Origin: Anaerolineae bacterium
Lineage (GTDB): Bacteria > Chloroflexota > Anaerolineae > 4572-78 > J111
Length of the DNA: 64,000 nt
Assembly (NCBI GenBank): GCA_023382535.1
Contig: JAHDWA010000016.1
Location: 127,026 to 191,025 of the forward strand
Direction: 5' to 3'
Both the position numbers and the translations under genes were made by a program. The number at the start of each line of letters is the position of its first letter. Position 1 is the stretch's first letter. Of this stretch, positions 1 through 9,047 are shown in pieces. The notes below the pieces were generated by a model. It saw only the letters and a program-made list of their open reading frames with translations. It had not been told where the DNA came from and made no database searches.

Positions 1-2
1 AG

Positions 3-920
3 GGCACATTCGAGGCTGGCCCACCGGGATACGCGCAGCTTGAATTGAGGGTTGTTGCTGGTTTCTCGGCGGGCAAGGTAGTTTCCACACACTTGATTAC
101 CGTTCTCGCGATCAAGGATATGGTGAACAGAGACCCAGACAAGCCCGAACGGCTCACGATTGCTCGGGCCGGGCTCACACCTGAGTTGCTAGCGGAGTAT
201 CTGTATGGCGACAAGTCCAAGGCCACAGCTATTTGGGCTGTTTGGGATGAAAAGGCACGGGGTGAGCCATGGAAGGTCACCACAAAGATCCCGGTAGGAA
301 TGTGGATCCGGTTCGAATACCGCTACCTCAAACCCGAGTTGCAAAAAGTCTACGACGCAAGCCTCGATATTACATCGCGCGCGGAATGGGGCGCAAAGCC
401 GCCGATACTAGGTGATCCAAAAAAGAGTTATGAGCCGTATACCGGGCCGCTCGAGAATATTCTCGATAGTATTGTCGTTCATCATGCAGGCAATGAGGGG
501 TATAAGACGATGAACGAGGTACAAGATCTCCATATGGGCGAGAAAGAGAGAGCGGATATCGGATACCACTTTGGCATATCTCTCAGCGGAGAAGTGTTCG
601 AAGGACGGCCGATCGATGTAAAGGGCGCTCATGTTGAGGGGGCTAACACGGGTAGGATCGGAATTGTGTTGTTGGCCGACCTTGATCCTGAAAATAGGGG
701 CATGCGGTTTTACCAATTTGATCGAAGTGAGGATCCGCTTTCAGCCAAAATGGAGGCAGCGCTGCTGCGGTTAATTCATTTCTTGGTGGGCAAGTATCCA
801 AAAATTAAGTATTTGGGCGGTCACCAGGAATTCGACAAGACGCGTTTTTGTCCTGGGAAGAAAGCGATGGATAAGATATCTTCCTGGCGAAGCGGTACTG
901 GCCTTTTACCACCGCCTTAA
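3..920 (+). CDS. PGRP/amidase_2-type peptidoglycan amidase, 5' end outside window
   Basis: The C-terminal half is an N-acetylmuramoyl-L-alanine amidase (PGRP/Amidase_2 fold), which cuts the bond between muramic acid and the stem peptide. Visible signatures are the zinc His in VVHHAG, the GYHF strand, the GGHQEF motif and the closing FCPGKK. The reading frame is open to the left edge (from base 3), and the only early start candidate is a TTG at 45 without a clear ribosome binding site, so the gene very probably begins upstream. The region before the amidase (about 100 residues) is not recognised. It precedes a decayed DUF4157 gene, a family that often accompanies eCIS cargo, so it could be an eCIS effector; that is inference. 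Confidence 0.75.
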   Translation, partial: GTFEAGPPGYAQLELRVVAGFSAGKVVSTHLITVLAIKDMVNRDPDKPERLTIARAGLTPELLAEYLYGDKSKATAIWAVWDEKARGEPWKVTTKIPVGMWIRFEYRYLKPELQKVYDASLDITSRAEWGAKPPILGDPKKSYEPYTGPLENILDSIVVHHAGNEGYKTMNEVQDLHMGEKERADIGYHFGISLSGEVFEGRPIDVKGAHVEGANTGRIGIVLLADLDPENRGMRFYQFDRSEDPLSAKMEAALLRLIHFLVGKYPKIKYLGGHQEFDKTRFCPGKKAMDKISSWRSGTGLLPPP

Positions 921-953
921 AGTGCCTGGTGAGATGTCAGGAAGTACTCTGCT

Positions 954-1429
954 ATGACCAAGATCAGAGCGGAAACAAAGGTCCCAGAAAAGCTAACACC
1001 AGTGGCGTTCATCCAAAAGCAGTCAGAACCTCCCGAGAAACAGGGCAGGCCAGTCGGCACTCCCCGGACCATGCCCTCAACCTTGCCTCCACCCAATGGC
1101 ACGCCCTCGGTCACCAACGCAGCCAAGGTGATGACAACTCGCGAGCCAAGGCCCGATGCGACGGGCCGGGCAAGGATGATGCCGACGATGCAGCACTCGC
1201 TGGGAAACGCCCACCTGTCGCGCATGCTCGATGCGCCTGTGCAACCCAGCTCACCGTCGGCACCCCCGGCGATGTCTATGAGCAAGAGGCCGACCAGATA
1301 TCGGATGCAGTGATGCGGATGCTGGAGCCGTCGGCCACTGAGAAGCAGGAGGTGACTACATTGGCCAGCGCGCCCGTGCGGCGACGGATAGACATGGAGG
1401 GAGAAGGCATCTGCTCACAGAGAAGGTAG
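954..1429 (+). pseudogene. Frameshifted N-terminus of a DUF4157-type (eCIS-associated) protein
   Basis: The first part, starting at the ATG at 954, contains the motif HSLGNAHLSRML. The continuation lies in another frame and reads QLTVGTPGDVYEQEAD followed by a stop at 1429. LGNxxLxRML followed by a short linker and LTVxxPGDxYEQEAD is the normal N-terminal order in DUF4157 proteins, and VNAPGDGYEQEAD recurs in the intact gene at 52819. The frame break lies near 1245 in a run of C and would be repaired by one extra C. The HExxH peptidase region is absent, so the gene is both frameshifted and truncated. Confidence 0.7.
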
Positions 1430-1600
1430 TGAGCCACTCGCGCAGGCACCGTGGCACGCTGGGTTAAGCTTTGGGCAAGACTTCGGTGGGACAGCTTACC
1501 ACCGCTCCAGTGGAGACAGAGGATTTCGCCCACAATGTCACAGGCAGGCTCCCGGAAACGATGAAGTGCTTTAACCACCTATGGCCGTCCCGACCCACCT

Positions 1601-1907
1601 GCCCAAGCCCTGGCTGGACTTCGCCAGGAGATCGTGCGCGGCCTGCTCTATACCTACAACCAAGCACATACCAATCCCAGCCGCCGCCTGTAAGAGGCTT
1701 CGTTCCTGTGTGCCCTGATCGAGCTTCTGCGGAAAAGGGGATTATCACCATGCCCATCGCCCACTCCCGTGCCGGATCTTCAACTGGCGGAACGATTGGC
1801 GCATCGGGTTAGACTTTGAGAACAAGATAATCAATCGCAACCTGGCGAATATGTTTCCCCAGAGCCCATCTGAGGAGCCGATCCAGTCCAGGTTAATACA
1901 GCGTTAG
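1601..1907 (+). pseudogene. Degraded YkgJ-like cysteine-cluster protein remnant
   Basis: Pieces of one protein are visible in two frames. From 1601 the frame reads GLRQEIVRGLLYTYNQA, hits an in-frame TAA at 1688, and continues ASFLCALIELL. After a further frame change near 1765 the text reads RIGLDFENKIINRNLAN and stops at 1907. The order resembles the ends of YkgJ-type zinc/iron-chelating cysteine-cluster proteins as I recall them, but the cysteine-rich centre has been deleted. The remnant ends immediately before the ribosome binding site of the next gene. No function is expected. Confidence 0.5.
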
Positions 1908-1919
1908 GAGGTTTCTAAA

Positions 1920-2942
1920 ATGAATATTGAAGTACGTCCAATCATCGGCGTGGTCGGAAAAGGGCATTTCAAGGGCAAATTCCAACAGTACGAAGAGTGC
2001 GCGGAACAAATCGGTAAAGAGATTGCCTGTAAAGGCTACTGGCTCTTATGCGGCGGCCTCGCAGGCGTTATGGAAGCTGCGGCGCGGGGGGCCAGAGAGG
2101 CCGAAGGATTGACGATTGGCATCTTGCCGAAGGCGATTGCTAATATCAACGACGGGAATAAAAGCAAGGCGTGGCCCAGTTCGCACATAGATATTGCGAT
2201 CTTTACCGGCTTAGGTGGTGGCATTCGCAGACAGAAAGAAGATGGAAGTTGTACCTGCGGACGGAATGTCGTGATCGTCAACTCCTGTGATGCCATCATT
2301 GCCCTTCCAGGCAGTAACAAGACCGATAAAGGGACGCGCTCCGAAATAGATTGTGCAATTGAATGCCAGGTACCTGTGGTACTTCACCGGTTTTGGGAAA
2401 CGGTGTCCAATCCTGGTCCAATCCCGGAATCTGGGCTTCTCGTACAATACTATGATACGGCAGAGGACGCTGTAGAAAAAGCCGTTGCAGCCATAAAGCA
2501 AAGAGAACTCACCATCAAACTGACAACGTCGAGGCGCAAGCCGCCGCATAACCCACACGACGATCAAGCAAGCGCCGAGGCGAAAAACCATCTGATCGAG
2601 TTGAATGAGCTGATCCTGCAGGCGGAAGAGGCGGGCTTGCAAGATAACCTTGCTTCCCACCTGCACCAAGACTTCACCATCATCCGCGCCAAAGGCAAAA
2701 TGGAGAGACGGCAGGAGTTCTTAGATGCCGCGCCAGGCAACAAGGGCTTGGGCCGCTCCGCCGACATGCCTGAAGTCCGCCTATATGGAGATTATGCCGT
2801 GGTCACTGTCCGGGTGACGACTTTGCGAAAGCCGGATGGAACCTTAATCACACGGCACTTCTGGAACACGCGAGTGTTCCTGCGGCAAAAGGGAGAGTGG
2901 CGCTGCGTGGCTTGGCAAGTGACCGAAATTCCTGACTCTTGA
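1920..2942 (+). CDS. SLOG (LOG/TIGR00725-like) domain fused to NTF2-like DUF4440 domain
   Basis: The N-terminal ~195 residues form a Rossmann-like SLOG domain, the nucleotide-binding fold of cytokinin-activating LOG proteins and molybdenum cofactor carrier-like proteins. Signatures are IIGVVGKG, LLCGGLAGVMEAAARGA and IIALPGSNKTDKGTRSE, the last matching the PGGxGTxxE loop with changes. The C-terminal ~115 residues resemble a DUF4440/SnoaL-like NTF2 fold (HLHQDFTIIRAKGKM ... RVFLRQKGEWRCVAWQ). The ATG at 1920 has a good ribosome binding site (TAGGAGGT). The fusion suggests a sensor or enzyme acting on a nucleotide-derived ligand, but the substrate cannot be told from sequence. Confidence 0.75.
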   Translation: MNIEVRPIIGVVGKGHFKGKFQQYEECAEQIGKEIACKGYWLLCGGLAGVMEAAARGAREAEGLTIGILPKAIANINDGNKSKAWPSSHIDIAIFTGLGGGIRRQKEDGSCTCGRNVVIVNSCDAIIALPGSNKTDKGTRSEIDCAIECQVPVVLHRFWETVSNPGPIPESGLLVQYYDTAEDAVEKAVAAIKQRELTIKLTTSRRKPPHNPHDDQASAEAKNHLIELNELILQAEEAGLQDNLASHLHQDFTIIRAKGKMERRQEFLDAAPGNKGLGRSADMPEVRLYGDYAVVTVRVTTLRKPDGTLITRHFWNTRVFLRQKGEWRCVAWQVTEIPDS

Positions 2943-2961
2943 TTTTTGGGGGAGATGAGCT

Positions 2962-3183
2962 ATGGCCGTCGAGGAAAATGAAACCAAGAAGATCTCACTT
3001 CGTGGGCTTGAATTCATTCTGATTATCCTGCTCACTCTAGCCGGCATGGCGTTTTGGGTGCTGGCCGGATGGGGAGTCAGTGTTCTTTCCAACAGCTTTG
3101 AACCGCGAGTAGATGAGTTTCAGGAAGAAATGCGCTTGCGGCCTTGCCGATTCCTGATAATACGATTGGTCCAGACCCCCTAA
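2962..3183 (+). CDS. Small single-span membrane protein, unknown
   Basis: A 73-residue product starts 19 bases after the SLOG gene, behind the ribosome binding site GGGGGAGATG. Residues ~17-43 (FILIILLTLAGMAFWVLAGW and following) form one membrane span, preceded by a charged segment EENETKKIS. The last residues run into a conserved repeat that starts at 3176, so the original C-terminus may have been replaced. It is probably co-transcribed with the SLOG gene. No family is recognised. Confidence 0.45.
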   Translation: MAVEENETKKISLRGLEFILIILLTLAGMAFWVLAGWGVSVLSNSFEPRVDEFQEEMRLRPCRFLIIRLVQTP

Positions 3184-3470
3184 TTTTAGGGGTTGACAGT
3201 CGGGGCGACTGGATTTACCATACAACAACAGAAATTAATATAGCCACTTCATCTTCCCAGCGCTCTTCTCCAGAGAAGGCGTCGTATTTCCCCGCTTTCT
3301 GTCGGTCGAGTGTACCTTCCCGGCCCTCCCTCACTGAGGGCGTAGTGTTCTCCACTCTGCCAAGTATCCAGAAATGGTTTGTGGCCGACCGCCTCAATTG
3401 ACCCGCTTTGAGAGTCAAGGACTGCTTTCTATGTCCGGCAGGATTTCCGTTTTCCGCCACATTGTTCTCA
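3176..3470. repeat. Diverged ~290-bp repeat, copy 1 of 2 (partner at 55741)
   Basis: This stretch and 55741-56030 share order and sequence over about 290 bases. Both start with a short hairpin (CCCCTA...TAGGGG here), then GGGTTGACNGTCGGGG, a nearly identical block around TTTCCCCGCTTTCTGTCGG, a CCCTC/GAGGG hairpin and a TCAAGGACTG segment. On the minus strand both copies carry an open frame with the shared peptide EGREGTLDRQKAGKYDA. In this copy the frame runs 3460-3215 (81 codons) from a GTG without a good ribosome binding site, so it is probably a decayed version of the gene at 55800-56015. Confidence 0.65.
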
Positions 3471-3608
3471 GCTTAACATTTGTAATAAACCAGGCCACAT
3501 CGGTAGTCGGTGATTGTCAGCTCGCTTTTGCCCTGCTCGGCCAGGTAATCCAGCTATTCAGTGATGGTGTAGTGGAGTGTTGGCGTTGTCACAAGGAGCC
3601 TCCCAAAA

Positions 3609-3733
3609 ATATGTTGACAATATGGCCTGTCAAATTGGCTCAAAATTGGCTGAAACAGGCTCAAAAAATGCTTCAAAACATGGCTGAGGTGTCATTCAAG
3701 AAGTGTTGTATCAACATATTGGCTGATATGTTG
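3609..3733. promoter_or_regulatory. Operator-like ATATGTTG sites upstream of the SBBP gene
   Basis: A perfect inverted repeat CAACATAT-TGGCTG-ATATGTTG lies at 3712-3733, 34 bases before the start codon of the next gene. A third copy of the half-site ATATGTTG is at 3609-3616, within ATATGTTGACAATAT. Repeated half-sites in both orientations are typical for a dimeric regulator. The regulator is not identified. Confidence 0.4.
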
Positions 3734-3767
3734 TTAATTTATGTTGTCAGAAGAAAGGACCTTTTCT

Positions 3768-6263
3768 ATGAAGTACATCACTTTTCCTCGAATCGAAATC
3801 CTATCCTTTTTACTCCTGGCGGTGCTGCTGCTCTTCCAGGCCAGAACCACTCCGGCCGCCGCAGATGGTCCCGATCCGGCGCTGGCTTATCCCCGCCTGC
3901 CACTCAGTTTCGAGGCCAATCAGGGCCAGGCGCCGGCGGCCGTGAAATTCATTGCTCGCGGGTCGAGTTACACCATGTACCTGACCAACTCCGGCTTTAC
4001 CCTGGCTTTGAGCCAGGCTGATATGGGTGAACCAAATCTGCTGCAAATGTCGCTGGCTGAGAGTGACACGCCGGAAGCCATTACCGGATTGAACAAACAG
4101 GCCAGCCAGAGCCATTACTTGATTGGCCGCAATCCGGCCAACTGGCAGACCCATATCCCTCACTACGGTCAGGTTTCTTACCAGAAAGTTTACGATGGGG
4201 TGGACCTGCGGCTGTACGGTAACAGTGAGGGCCAGTTAGAGTACGATTTCATTGTCACCCCCGGTAGTGATCCTGGTCAGATTATCATGGAGTTTGCCGG
4301 GGCTGAGTCGCTCGACCTGGACGAGGCTGGTAACCTGGAATTGCGCCTGCCTGGAGGTCAGACTCTGCGCCAACAGGCGCCCGTGATCTACCAGGAAACC
4401 GGCGGCAAACGGGTAAGCGTTGTCGGGAGTTACAACCTGTCCGGCAACCAGGTCCGGCTGCGGCTGGCCGCTTACGACCAGACTGCCCCACTGGTCATTG
4501 ACCCGGTGTTGTATTACAGCACCTTCCTGGGCGGCAGCAGTAATGAAGTGGGCTACGATATTGCCGTGGACCCCAGCGGCGCAGCTTACGTGACCGGTTA
4601 CACCTACAGCCCCGATTTTGTCATCACCGACAGCGGTGGCGTTTACTATGATGGCGACGCCAATGGCAGCGAGGATATTTTTGTGACCAAAATCAATCCC
4701 GCTGGGACGGCGCTTATCTATAGCACCTATATCGGCGGCAGTGATGACGAAGGAGGCTTGGGCATCGCCCTGGACAGCAATGATCGGGCTTACGTAACCG
4801 GTTACACCCGCAGTTATAACTTTCCAGAAGGTAACGGCGGCGGGCAGGAATTGACCGCACAGGGTAGCTTTGGCAGCGGCTACCTCAACGGGGCCGAGGA
4901 TGCTTTTGTTCTCCGGTTGAACGCCGATGGCAGCGGGCTGGATTATTGCGACTACCTGGGCGGCTGGTCCAACGAGCGTGGCCAGGACATTGCCGTGGAT
5001 GCTGGGAACGCAGCCTATGTGACCGGTTACACCTTCAGCGACGATTTTCCCCTGGCCGGGAATGTCTTGCAGGATTACCGCCAGGGTAGCGAGGATGTTT
5101 TTGTGGCCAAGATAGACCCAGATGGTTCCTATCTCGACTATAGCACCTACTTGGGCAGCTCCAGCACCGACGTCGCCAATGGCATCGCCGTGGATGGCGG
5201 TGGCTTTGTCTATGTGGCTGGCTACACCTATGGCTGGTTTCCCATCACTTATGGCAGCTTCGCTGATTATCCGGGCGGCGGCCAGGAAGGGTTTGTGGTC
5301 AAACTTAATCCTGGCGTCTTGGAGCTGGTCTACGGTACTTTTCTGGGTGGCAGCGGCAACGACGCTATTAACGACTTGGCTCTTGATACGAACAACAATG
5401 CCTACCTGACTGGGAAGAGTTACAGCCAGAATTTCCCGACGACCCCCGGCGTCTTTGATCGGGCTTATAGTGGCGGGGAGGATGTCTTTGTGGTCAAATT
5501 GGATGCCTCCGGGGAGAGCTTGATTTACAGCACCTTCCTGGGTGGGAACCTCGCTAATGCGGCCAATGAAGCCGGGCAGGGGATTGCCGTTGACCGGACC
5601 GGGCAGGTGTTTGTGACCGGCTACACCTACAGCCCTACCTTTCCCACGACCTCCGGTGCTTTTGATGACAATTACAATGGCAACGAGGACGCCTTTATCA
5701 CCCAGCTCAGTGAGGATGCTGGTCAACTGCTCTACAGCACCTTCCTAGGGGCGGAGAATAACGAGGCGGGGTATGGGGTGGCGGTTGACGCTGCCGGTGA
5801 CGCTTATCTGACCGGCTACACCCGCAGCAACCACTTCCCGACAGCAGGAGAAACGCCCGGCCCGGTCTACCAGGGCGGCGGCACAGATGCCTTTATTGCC
5901 AAGCTTTATGTGAATGGTGAGCCGCCACAAGATGCCGACCAGGATGGAATGTTGGATGATTGGGAAACGAGCTACGGCCTGAACCCGCAGATTGACGATG
6001 CTGGAGGTGACCTCGATGGCGATGGGCTGGCCAACCTGGCCGAATACCAGGCGGGCACTCAACCGGATGTGGCTGATACCGATCACGATGGCATGCCTGA
6101 TGGCTGGGAGGTATCAAATTTGCTCGATCCCTTGACCAATGATGCCGACAGTGACCCGGATGGAGATGGACTGATCAACTTGGTGGAGTACCAGGCGGGT
6201 ACCGACCCACAACAGCCAAATGAGAACCAGTCAAAATATTATCTACCGCTCATCACGAAGTAA
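3768..6263 (+). CDS. Secreted SBBP beta-propeller protein with calcium-binding type-3 repeats
   Basis: An 831-residue exported protein. Residues 1-~33 form a signal peptide (hydrophobic SFLLLAVLLLF, cut near TTPAAA). After an N-terminal domain (LSFEANQGQAP ... PLVIDPVLYYSTFLGG) come about eight SBBP propeller repeats with the pattern YSTFLGGS...G.AVD..G.AYVTGYT......T.G.....G.EDVFV.K. The C-terminus has two thrombospondin type 3-like calcium motifs (DADQDGMLDDWE, DTDHDGMPDGWE) and ends YYLPLITK, like many secreted Chloroflexota proteins (my recollection). The ATG at 3768 was preferred over that at 3741 because AGAAAGGA at 3751 is a ribosome binding site with correct spacing. Its substrate is unknown; a surface role is likely. 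Confidence 0.85.
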   Translation: MKYITFPRIEILSFLLLAVLLLFQARTTPAAADGPDPALAYPRLPLSFEANQGQAPAAVKFIARGSSYTMYLTNSGFTLALSQADMGEPNLLQMSLAESDTPEAITGLNKQASQSHYLIGRNPANWQTHIPHYGQVSYQKVYDGVDLRLYGNSEGQLEYDFIVTPGSDPGQIIMEFAGAESLDLDEAGNLELRLPGGQTLRQQAPVIYQETGGKRVSVVGSYNLSGNQVRLRLAAYDQTAPLVIDPVLYYSTFLGGSSNEVGYDIAVDPSGAAYVTGYTYSPDFVITDSGGVYYDGDANGSEDIFVTKINPAGTALIYSTYIGGSDDEGGLGIALDSNDRAYVTGYTRSYNFPEGNGGGQELTAQGSFGSGYLNGAEDAFVLRLNADGSGLDYCDYLGGWSNERGQDIAVDAGNAAYVTGYTFSDDFPLAGNVLQDYRQGSEDVFVAKIDPDGSYLDYSTYLGSSSTDVANGIAVDGGGFVYVAGYTYGWFPITYGSFADYPGGGQEGFVVKLNPGVLELVYGTFLGGSGNDAINDLALDTNNNAYLTGKSYSQNFPTTPGVFDRAYSGGEDVFVVKLDASGESLIYSTFLGGNLANAANEAGQGIAVDRTGQVFVTGYTYSPTFPTTSGAFDDNYNGNEDAFITQLSEDAGQLLYSTFLGAENNEAGYGVAVDAAGDAYLTGYTRSNHFPTAGETPGPVYQGGGTDAFIAKLYVNGEPPQDADQDGMLDDWETSYGLNPQIDDAGGDLDGDGLANLAEYQAGTQPDVADTDHDGMPDGWEVSNLLDPLTNDADSDPDGDGLINLVEYQAGTDPQQPNENQSKYYLPLITK

Positions 6264-6287
6264 CTGGCGTCAATTGGAACACTTAGA

Positions 6288-6313
6288 CCCCGTCGATCGC
6301 AAGAACGACGGGG
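6288..6313 (+). terminator. Hairpin after the SBBP gene, terminator-like
   Basis: A perfect 8-bp stem CCCCGTCG/CGACGGGG with a 10-base loop lies 25 bases after the stop codon of the SBBP gene. No long T run follows (CCGACTTCAATCC), so it is a weak intrinsic terminator or an mRNA 3' stabiliser. Confidence 0.4.
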
Positions 6314-6488
6314 CCGACTTCAATCCTCTCTTCATCGAGGCCAATCTTTGGACCACGCACTGACAAAGCCAGTTATGACTCACTTTTCGCATAGTTTCCA
6401 TCCCCTTTTCGGAGGGGCGGACATAACATAAGATTGGTTCCACTTGGTGTAACCTATTCCCCGCCGGCCAAACTATCCAACCGAGCTA

Positions 6489-6787
6489 TTGACTGCTGTT
6501 TCTGGGTTGGTGGCCGCCATCACCGTCAACATGTCCGTTGCCCTCATTCCTGTTGCGCCCCGCGAGCAATTTGCAGCCCTCGACCGCCCGTTTGGCTTGT
6601 GGATTGGCTCGGAGGATGAATTATTTCTAGCAGACAAGGTGTTAGCCTTTGCCGATCTGGCCGTGTCCGTTGAGCCGATTCGTAGGCGAGCATCACTCAT
6701 GACGCAAAACACCTCTCGGTTCTACTGAGGGCCCATGAAACGATTGGCCCCTGGATTACGTATATGGTCCAGGAGAAGAAGGTCTGA
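6489..6787 (+). pseudogene. C-terminal remnant of an alpha/beta hydrolase, frameshifted
   Basis: One frame gives PREQFAALDRPFGLWIGSED and ELFLADKVLAFADLA. The continuation, in a second frame from about 6700, gives HDAKHLSVLLRAHETIGPWI and stops at 6787. Together they look like the last third of an alpha/beta hydrolase: the acid strand (GLWIGSEDE) and the catalytic His loop (AKHLSVL). The N-terminal two thirds including the nucleophile elbow are missing, so it is a dead gene. The remaining 112 bases up to 6899 hold nothing recognisable. Confidence 0.55.
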
Positions 6788-6899
6788 TAGCAAACAAGCT
6801 ACCCAAGGCTATGAGAGCCAGTACAGCTGTTATTGGCCTGAGAATTTAGCCGGGGAAGCGGGGATAACGTTCCGGCTCCTCTCCCCGCTCCGCCGCGTT

Positions 6900-7289
6900 C
6901 TAATGAGGAGGGTAGGTTGGAGGCTTCGGCATTGCCACCAAGCGCGAGGCCAGCAGGCGCAGTTGGTCGGGGCTGACGGGTTTGAGCAGGACCAGATCTG
7001 CCTGGTTGCTCAGGGTATCGGCCAGCCGGTAATCGGCGGTAGTCACGATCACCTTAGTGCAGGTGAAACGTTCATCCGCCCGAATGCGGGCCAATATTTC
7101 CGGCCCCGCAATATGCGGCAAATGCAAGTCTAATACGACCAGATCCGTCGCCGTTTCGGCCAGCCGGGCCAGGGCCGCCGGGCCATCCCTGGCCGTTACA
7201 ATCTCAAACCCTCCGGCTCGTAGCGCCAAGGAAAAAACCTCGGAGATCATTTCATCATCTTCTACAATCAGAACAGAAGGAGCAGTCAC
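6900..7289 (-). CDS. Response regulator, receiver domain only
   Basis: A 129-residue CheY-like receiver with the acidic pair E10/D11/D12 in LIVEDDE, phospho-acceptor Asp54 in VVLDLHLP, the switch Thr in IVTTADY and Lys103 in LLKPVS. There is no output domain, so it must act through protein-protein contacts. The GTG start at 7289 is chosen because GAGGAAA lies five bases upstream. It follows the histidine kinase by 21 bases on the same strand, so the two form one two-component operon. Confidence 0.92.
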   Translation of the reverse strand: MTAPSVLIVEDDEMISEVFSLALRAGGFEIVTARDGPAALARLAETATDLVVLDLHLPHIAGPEILARIRADERFTCTKVIVTTADYRLADTLSNQADLVLLKPVSPDQLRLLASRLVAMPKPPTYPPH

Positions 7290-7310
7290 GTGAATTTCCT
7301 CATTTCGGGG

Positions 7311-8906
7311 TCATTTTGTAAAAACCAGGTGATCGGTCTCCTGGTCCTTGTCTGGAAGTTGCAAGGGTAACACCACGCGGAAGGTGCTGCCCCGACCCAT
7401 CTCACTTTCCAGGACAATCTCACCATTCATCAGCCTGGTGAGTTGTTTGACAATAGACAGGCCCAGACCGTAGCCTTTGTGCTGGTGGGTAACTGAGTTA
7501 TCGACCTGCCAGAAGGTTTCATAAATGTGGGCCTGCGCTTCCTCGGGAATGCCCGGCCCGGTATCAGCCACTTTAAGGGCCCACCGGTCTGAGCCGGCAC
7601 ATTCGAGGCGTACGATCACACCGCCTGTTTCCGTAAATTTGAGGGCATTGTTAATCAGGTTGGTCAATATCTGTTTCAGCCGAATTGCGTCGCCCAACAG
7701 GACGGACGGCAGGTCGGGGGTCACCTCGATCGTAAAGCTTAACCCCTTGGCCTGAGCCAAGAGCTGCATCGTCGCCCTCATCTCATCAGCGATAGCGCCC
7801 GGGTAAAAAGGTGCTTCGTGAATCTGGATTTGGCCACGTTCGATTTGAGCCTGGTCGAGCAAATCATTAATCAGGCCGGTCAGGTGGTAGGTGCTATCCA
7901 GCACTTTGGCCGCACTATTCTTCTGGGTGGCCGTAATCGGGCCGAGAACTTCGTTGTGCCATAATTCCGTATAGCCCAGGATGGCCGCCAGAGGAGTGCG
8001 CAGGTCGTGGCTCACTTTGGCCATCAGTTCAGTTTTATACTGGCTGGCGCGCAGGGCCTGGTCGCGCGCTTCAGCCAGGGCGTGGGTGCGTTCGACCACA
8101 CGCTGCTCCAACTGATCCCGTTCTTGTTGCAGCAAATTGACCAGCTCGTGTTCGCGCTGCCAGGCGCGGTTTAGGCTGTTCATCAGGATGACTAAACCTA
8201 CATTGATCGCGATCACGACCACGCAAAAATCCAGCCAGGTGGTGATTAACTCTTCTAGCGGCAGGATTTTAGTGTAGGTGGAGGCCATTTCGAAAGGAAT
8301 AAAGCGCCCCGTCCCGAATAGCCAATCAAACACGCCCAGGGTGACCAGGCTTAAAACAATCATGCGGCTGCCCGCCCAGCCGTCTAAAAATAGCGTGGCT
8401 AAAATGGTCAAAGCCAGGAGATACTCGTGGCTTTCGGGGGAATCGCCGTAATTTATTAACTCAACCAGGGCCAGGGCGTAGACAATCCCCAATAACAGGC
8501 GGGTTCTAAGCCGGTAATCCAGGCGGCGATGCAAAGCCAACCCCCACACCACGATGACCGGCACGGTAAAGGCCAGGAATAGATCCAGGCGACCAATCAC
8601 GATTAAACTGGGGATCGATTGGATCAGGGCCGGTAGGCTCAGAAGCGCGCTAACCACGATGATTACGCTGAGAATACGCTCGCGGGTATAAATAAAACTG
8701 GGGCTAACGCCCGGAGGCACTTCCAGGTCGGTGCGCACGGGACTGATCAGGAACTCTAAAATGGGCTTCAAAAAAGGGGAAACAAGCCAGCTTTTTTTAT
8801 GAGGCAGATGAAGTGATTGAGTCCGGTAGTTGGGTTCTGAAATGTCCATTTGGGTCATACTGGTTTGGTCATTAGCAAATGTCCAAAATTTGTACTTGAT
8901 TAACAT
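7311..8906 (-). CDS. Membrane-bound sensor histidine kinase
   Basis: A hybrid-free histidine kinase of ~531 residues. The N-terminal half has about five to six membrane spans (for example RILSVIIVVSALLSLPALI, LFLAFTVPVIVVWGLALH, LLLGIVYALALVELI). A coiled coil (LLQQERDQLEQRVVERTHAL) leads into the HisKA domain with phospho-acceptor His in KVSHDLRTPLAAILGY, then the HATPase with N box NLINNALKF, G1 box DTGPGIPEE and G2 box GYGLGLSIV. The start is uncertain: TTG 8918, ATG 8906 or ATG 8858, none with a strong ribosome binding site. The membrane region has no recognisable ligand pocket. The receiver gene follows directly and is the likely partner. Confidence 0.9.
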   Translation of the reverse strand: MLIKYKFWTFANDQTSMTQMDISEPNYRTQSLHLPHKKSWLVSPFLKPILEFLISPVRTDLEVPPGVSPSFIYTRERILSVIIVVSALLSLPALIQSIPSLIVIGRLDLFLAFTVPVIVVWGLALHRRLDYRLRTRLLLGIVYALALVELINYGDSPESHEYLLALTILATLFLDGWAGSRMIVLSLVTLGVFDWLFGTGRFIPFEMASTYTKILPLEELITTWLDFCVVVIAINVGLVILMNSLNRAWQREHELVNLLQQERDQLEQRVVERTHALAEARDQALRASQYKTELMAKVSHDLRTPLAAILGYTELWHNEVLGPITATQKNSAAKVLDSTYHLTGLINDLLDQAQIERGQIQIHEAPFYPGAIADEMRATMQLLAQAKGLSFTIEVTPDLPSVLLGDAIRLKQILTNLINNALKFTETGGVIVRLECAGSDRWALKVADTGPGIPEEAQAHIYETFWQVDNSVTHQHKGYGLGLSIVKQLTRLMNGEIVLESEMGRGSTFRVVLPLQLPDKDQETDHLVFTK

Positions 8907-9047
8907 CTTATCATACAAATGAGGCCCGAATATTTACGTTGTGTTAGTGTTCTGTGAATGTTGTGGGATGGATCAATCGGTACGGCATATCGAAGTAGTG
9001 GACACGTTTTGTCAAGATGTCGCTGGCGAATTCAGATAGACTTTCCC

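Noticed and set aside
1471..1812. 113-codon open frame after the DUF4157 remnant
   Set aside because: Its translation has no family resemblance, whereas two other frames of the same stretch give clear pieces of a YkgJ-like protein.
4236..5726. Long open frame on the minus strand of the SBBP gene (496 codons)
   Set aside because: It is the complement of regular repeats in the secreted propeller protein. It has no ribosome binding site, and its periodic Ile/Val/Gly/Ala composition mirrors the coding strand.
6473..6712. 79-codon minus-strand frame
   Set aside because: The plus strand of the same stretch encodes the alpha/beta hydrolase remnant.
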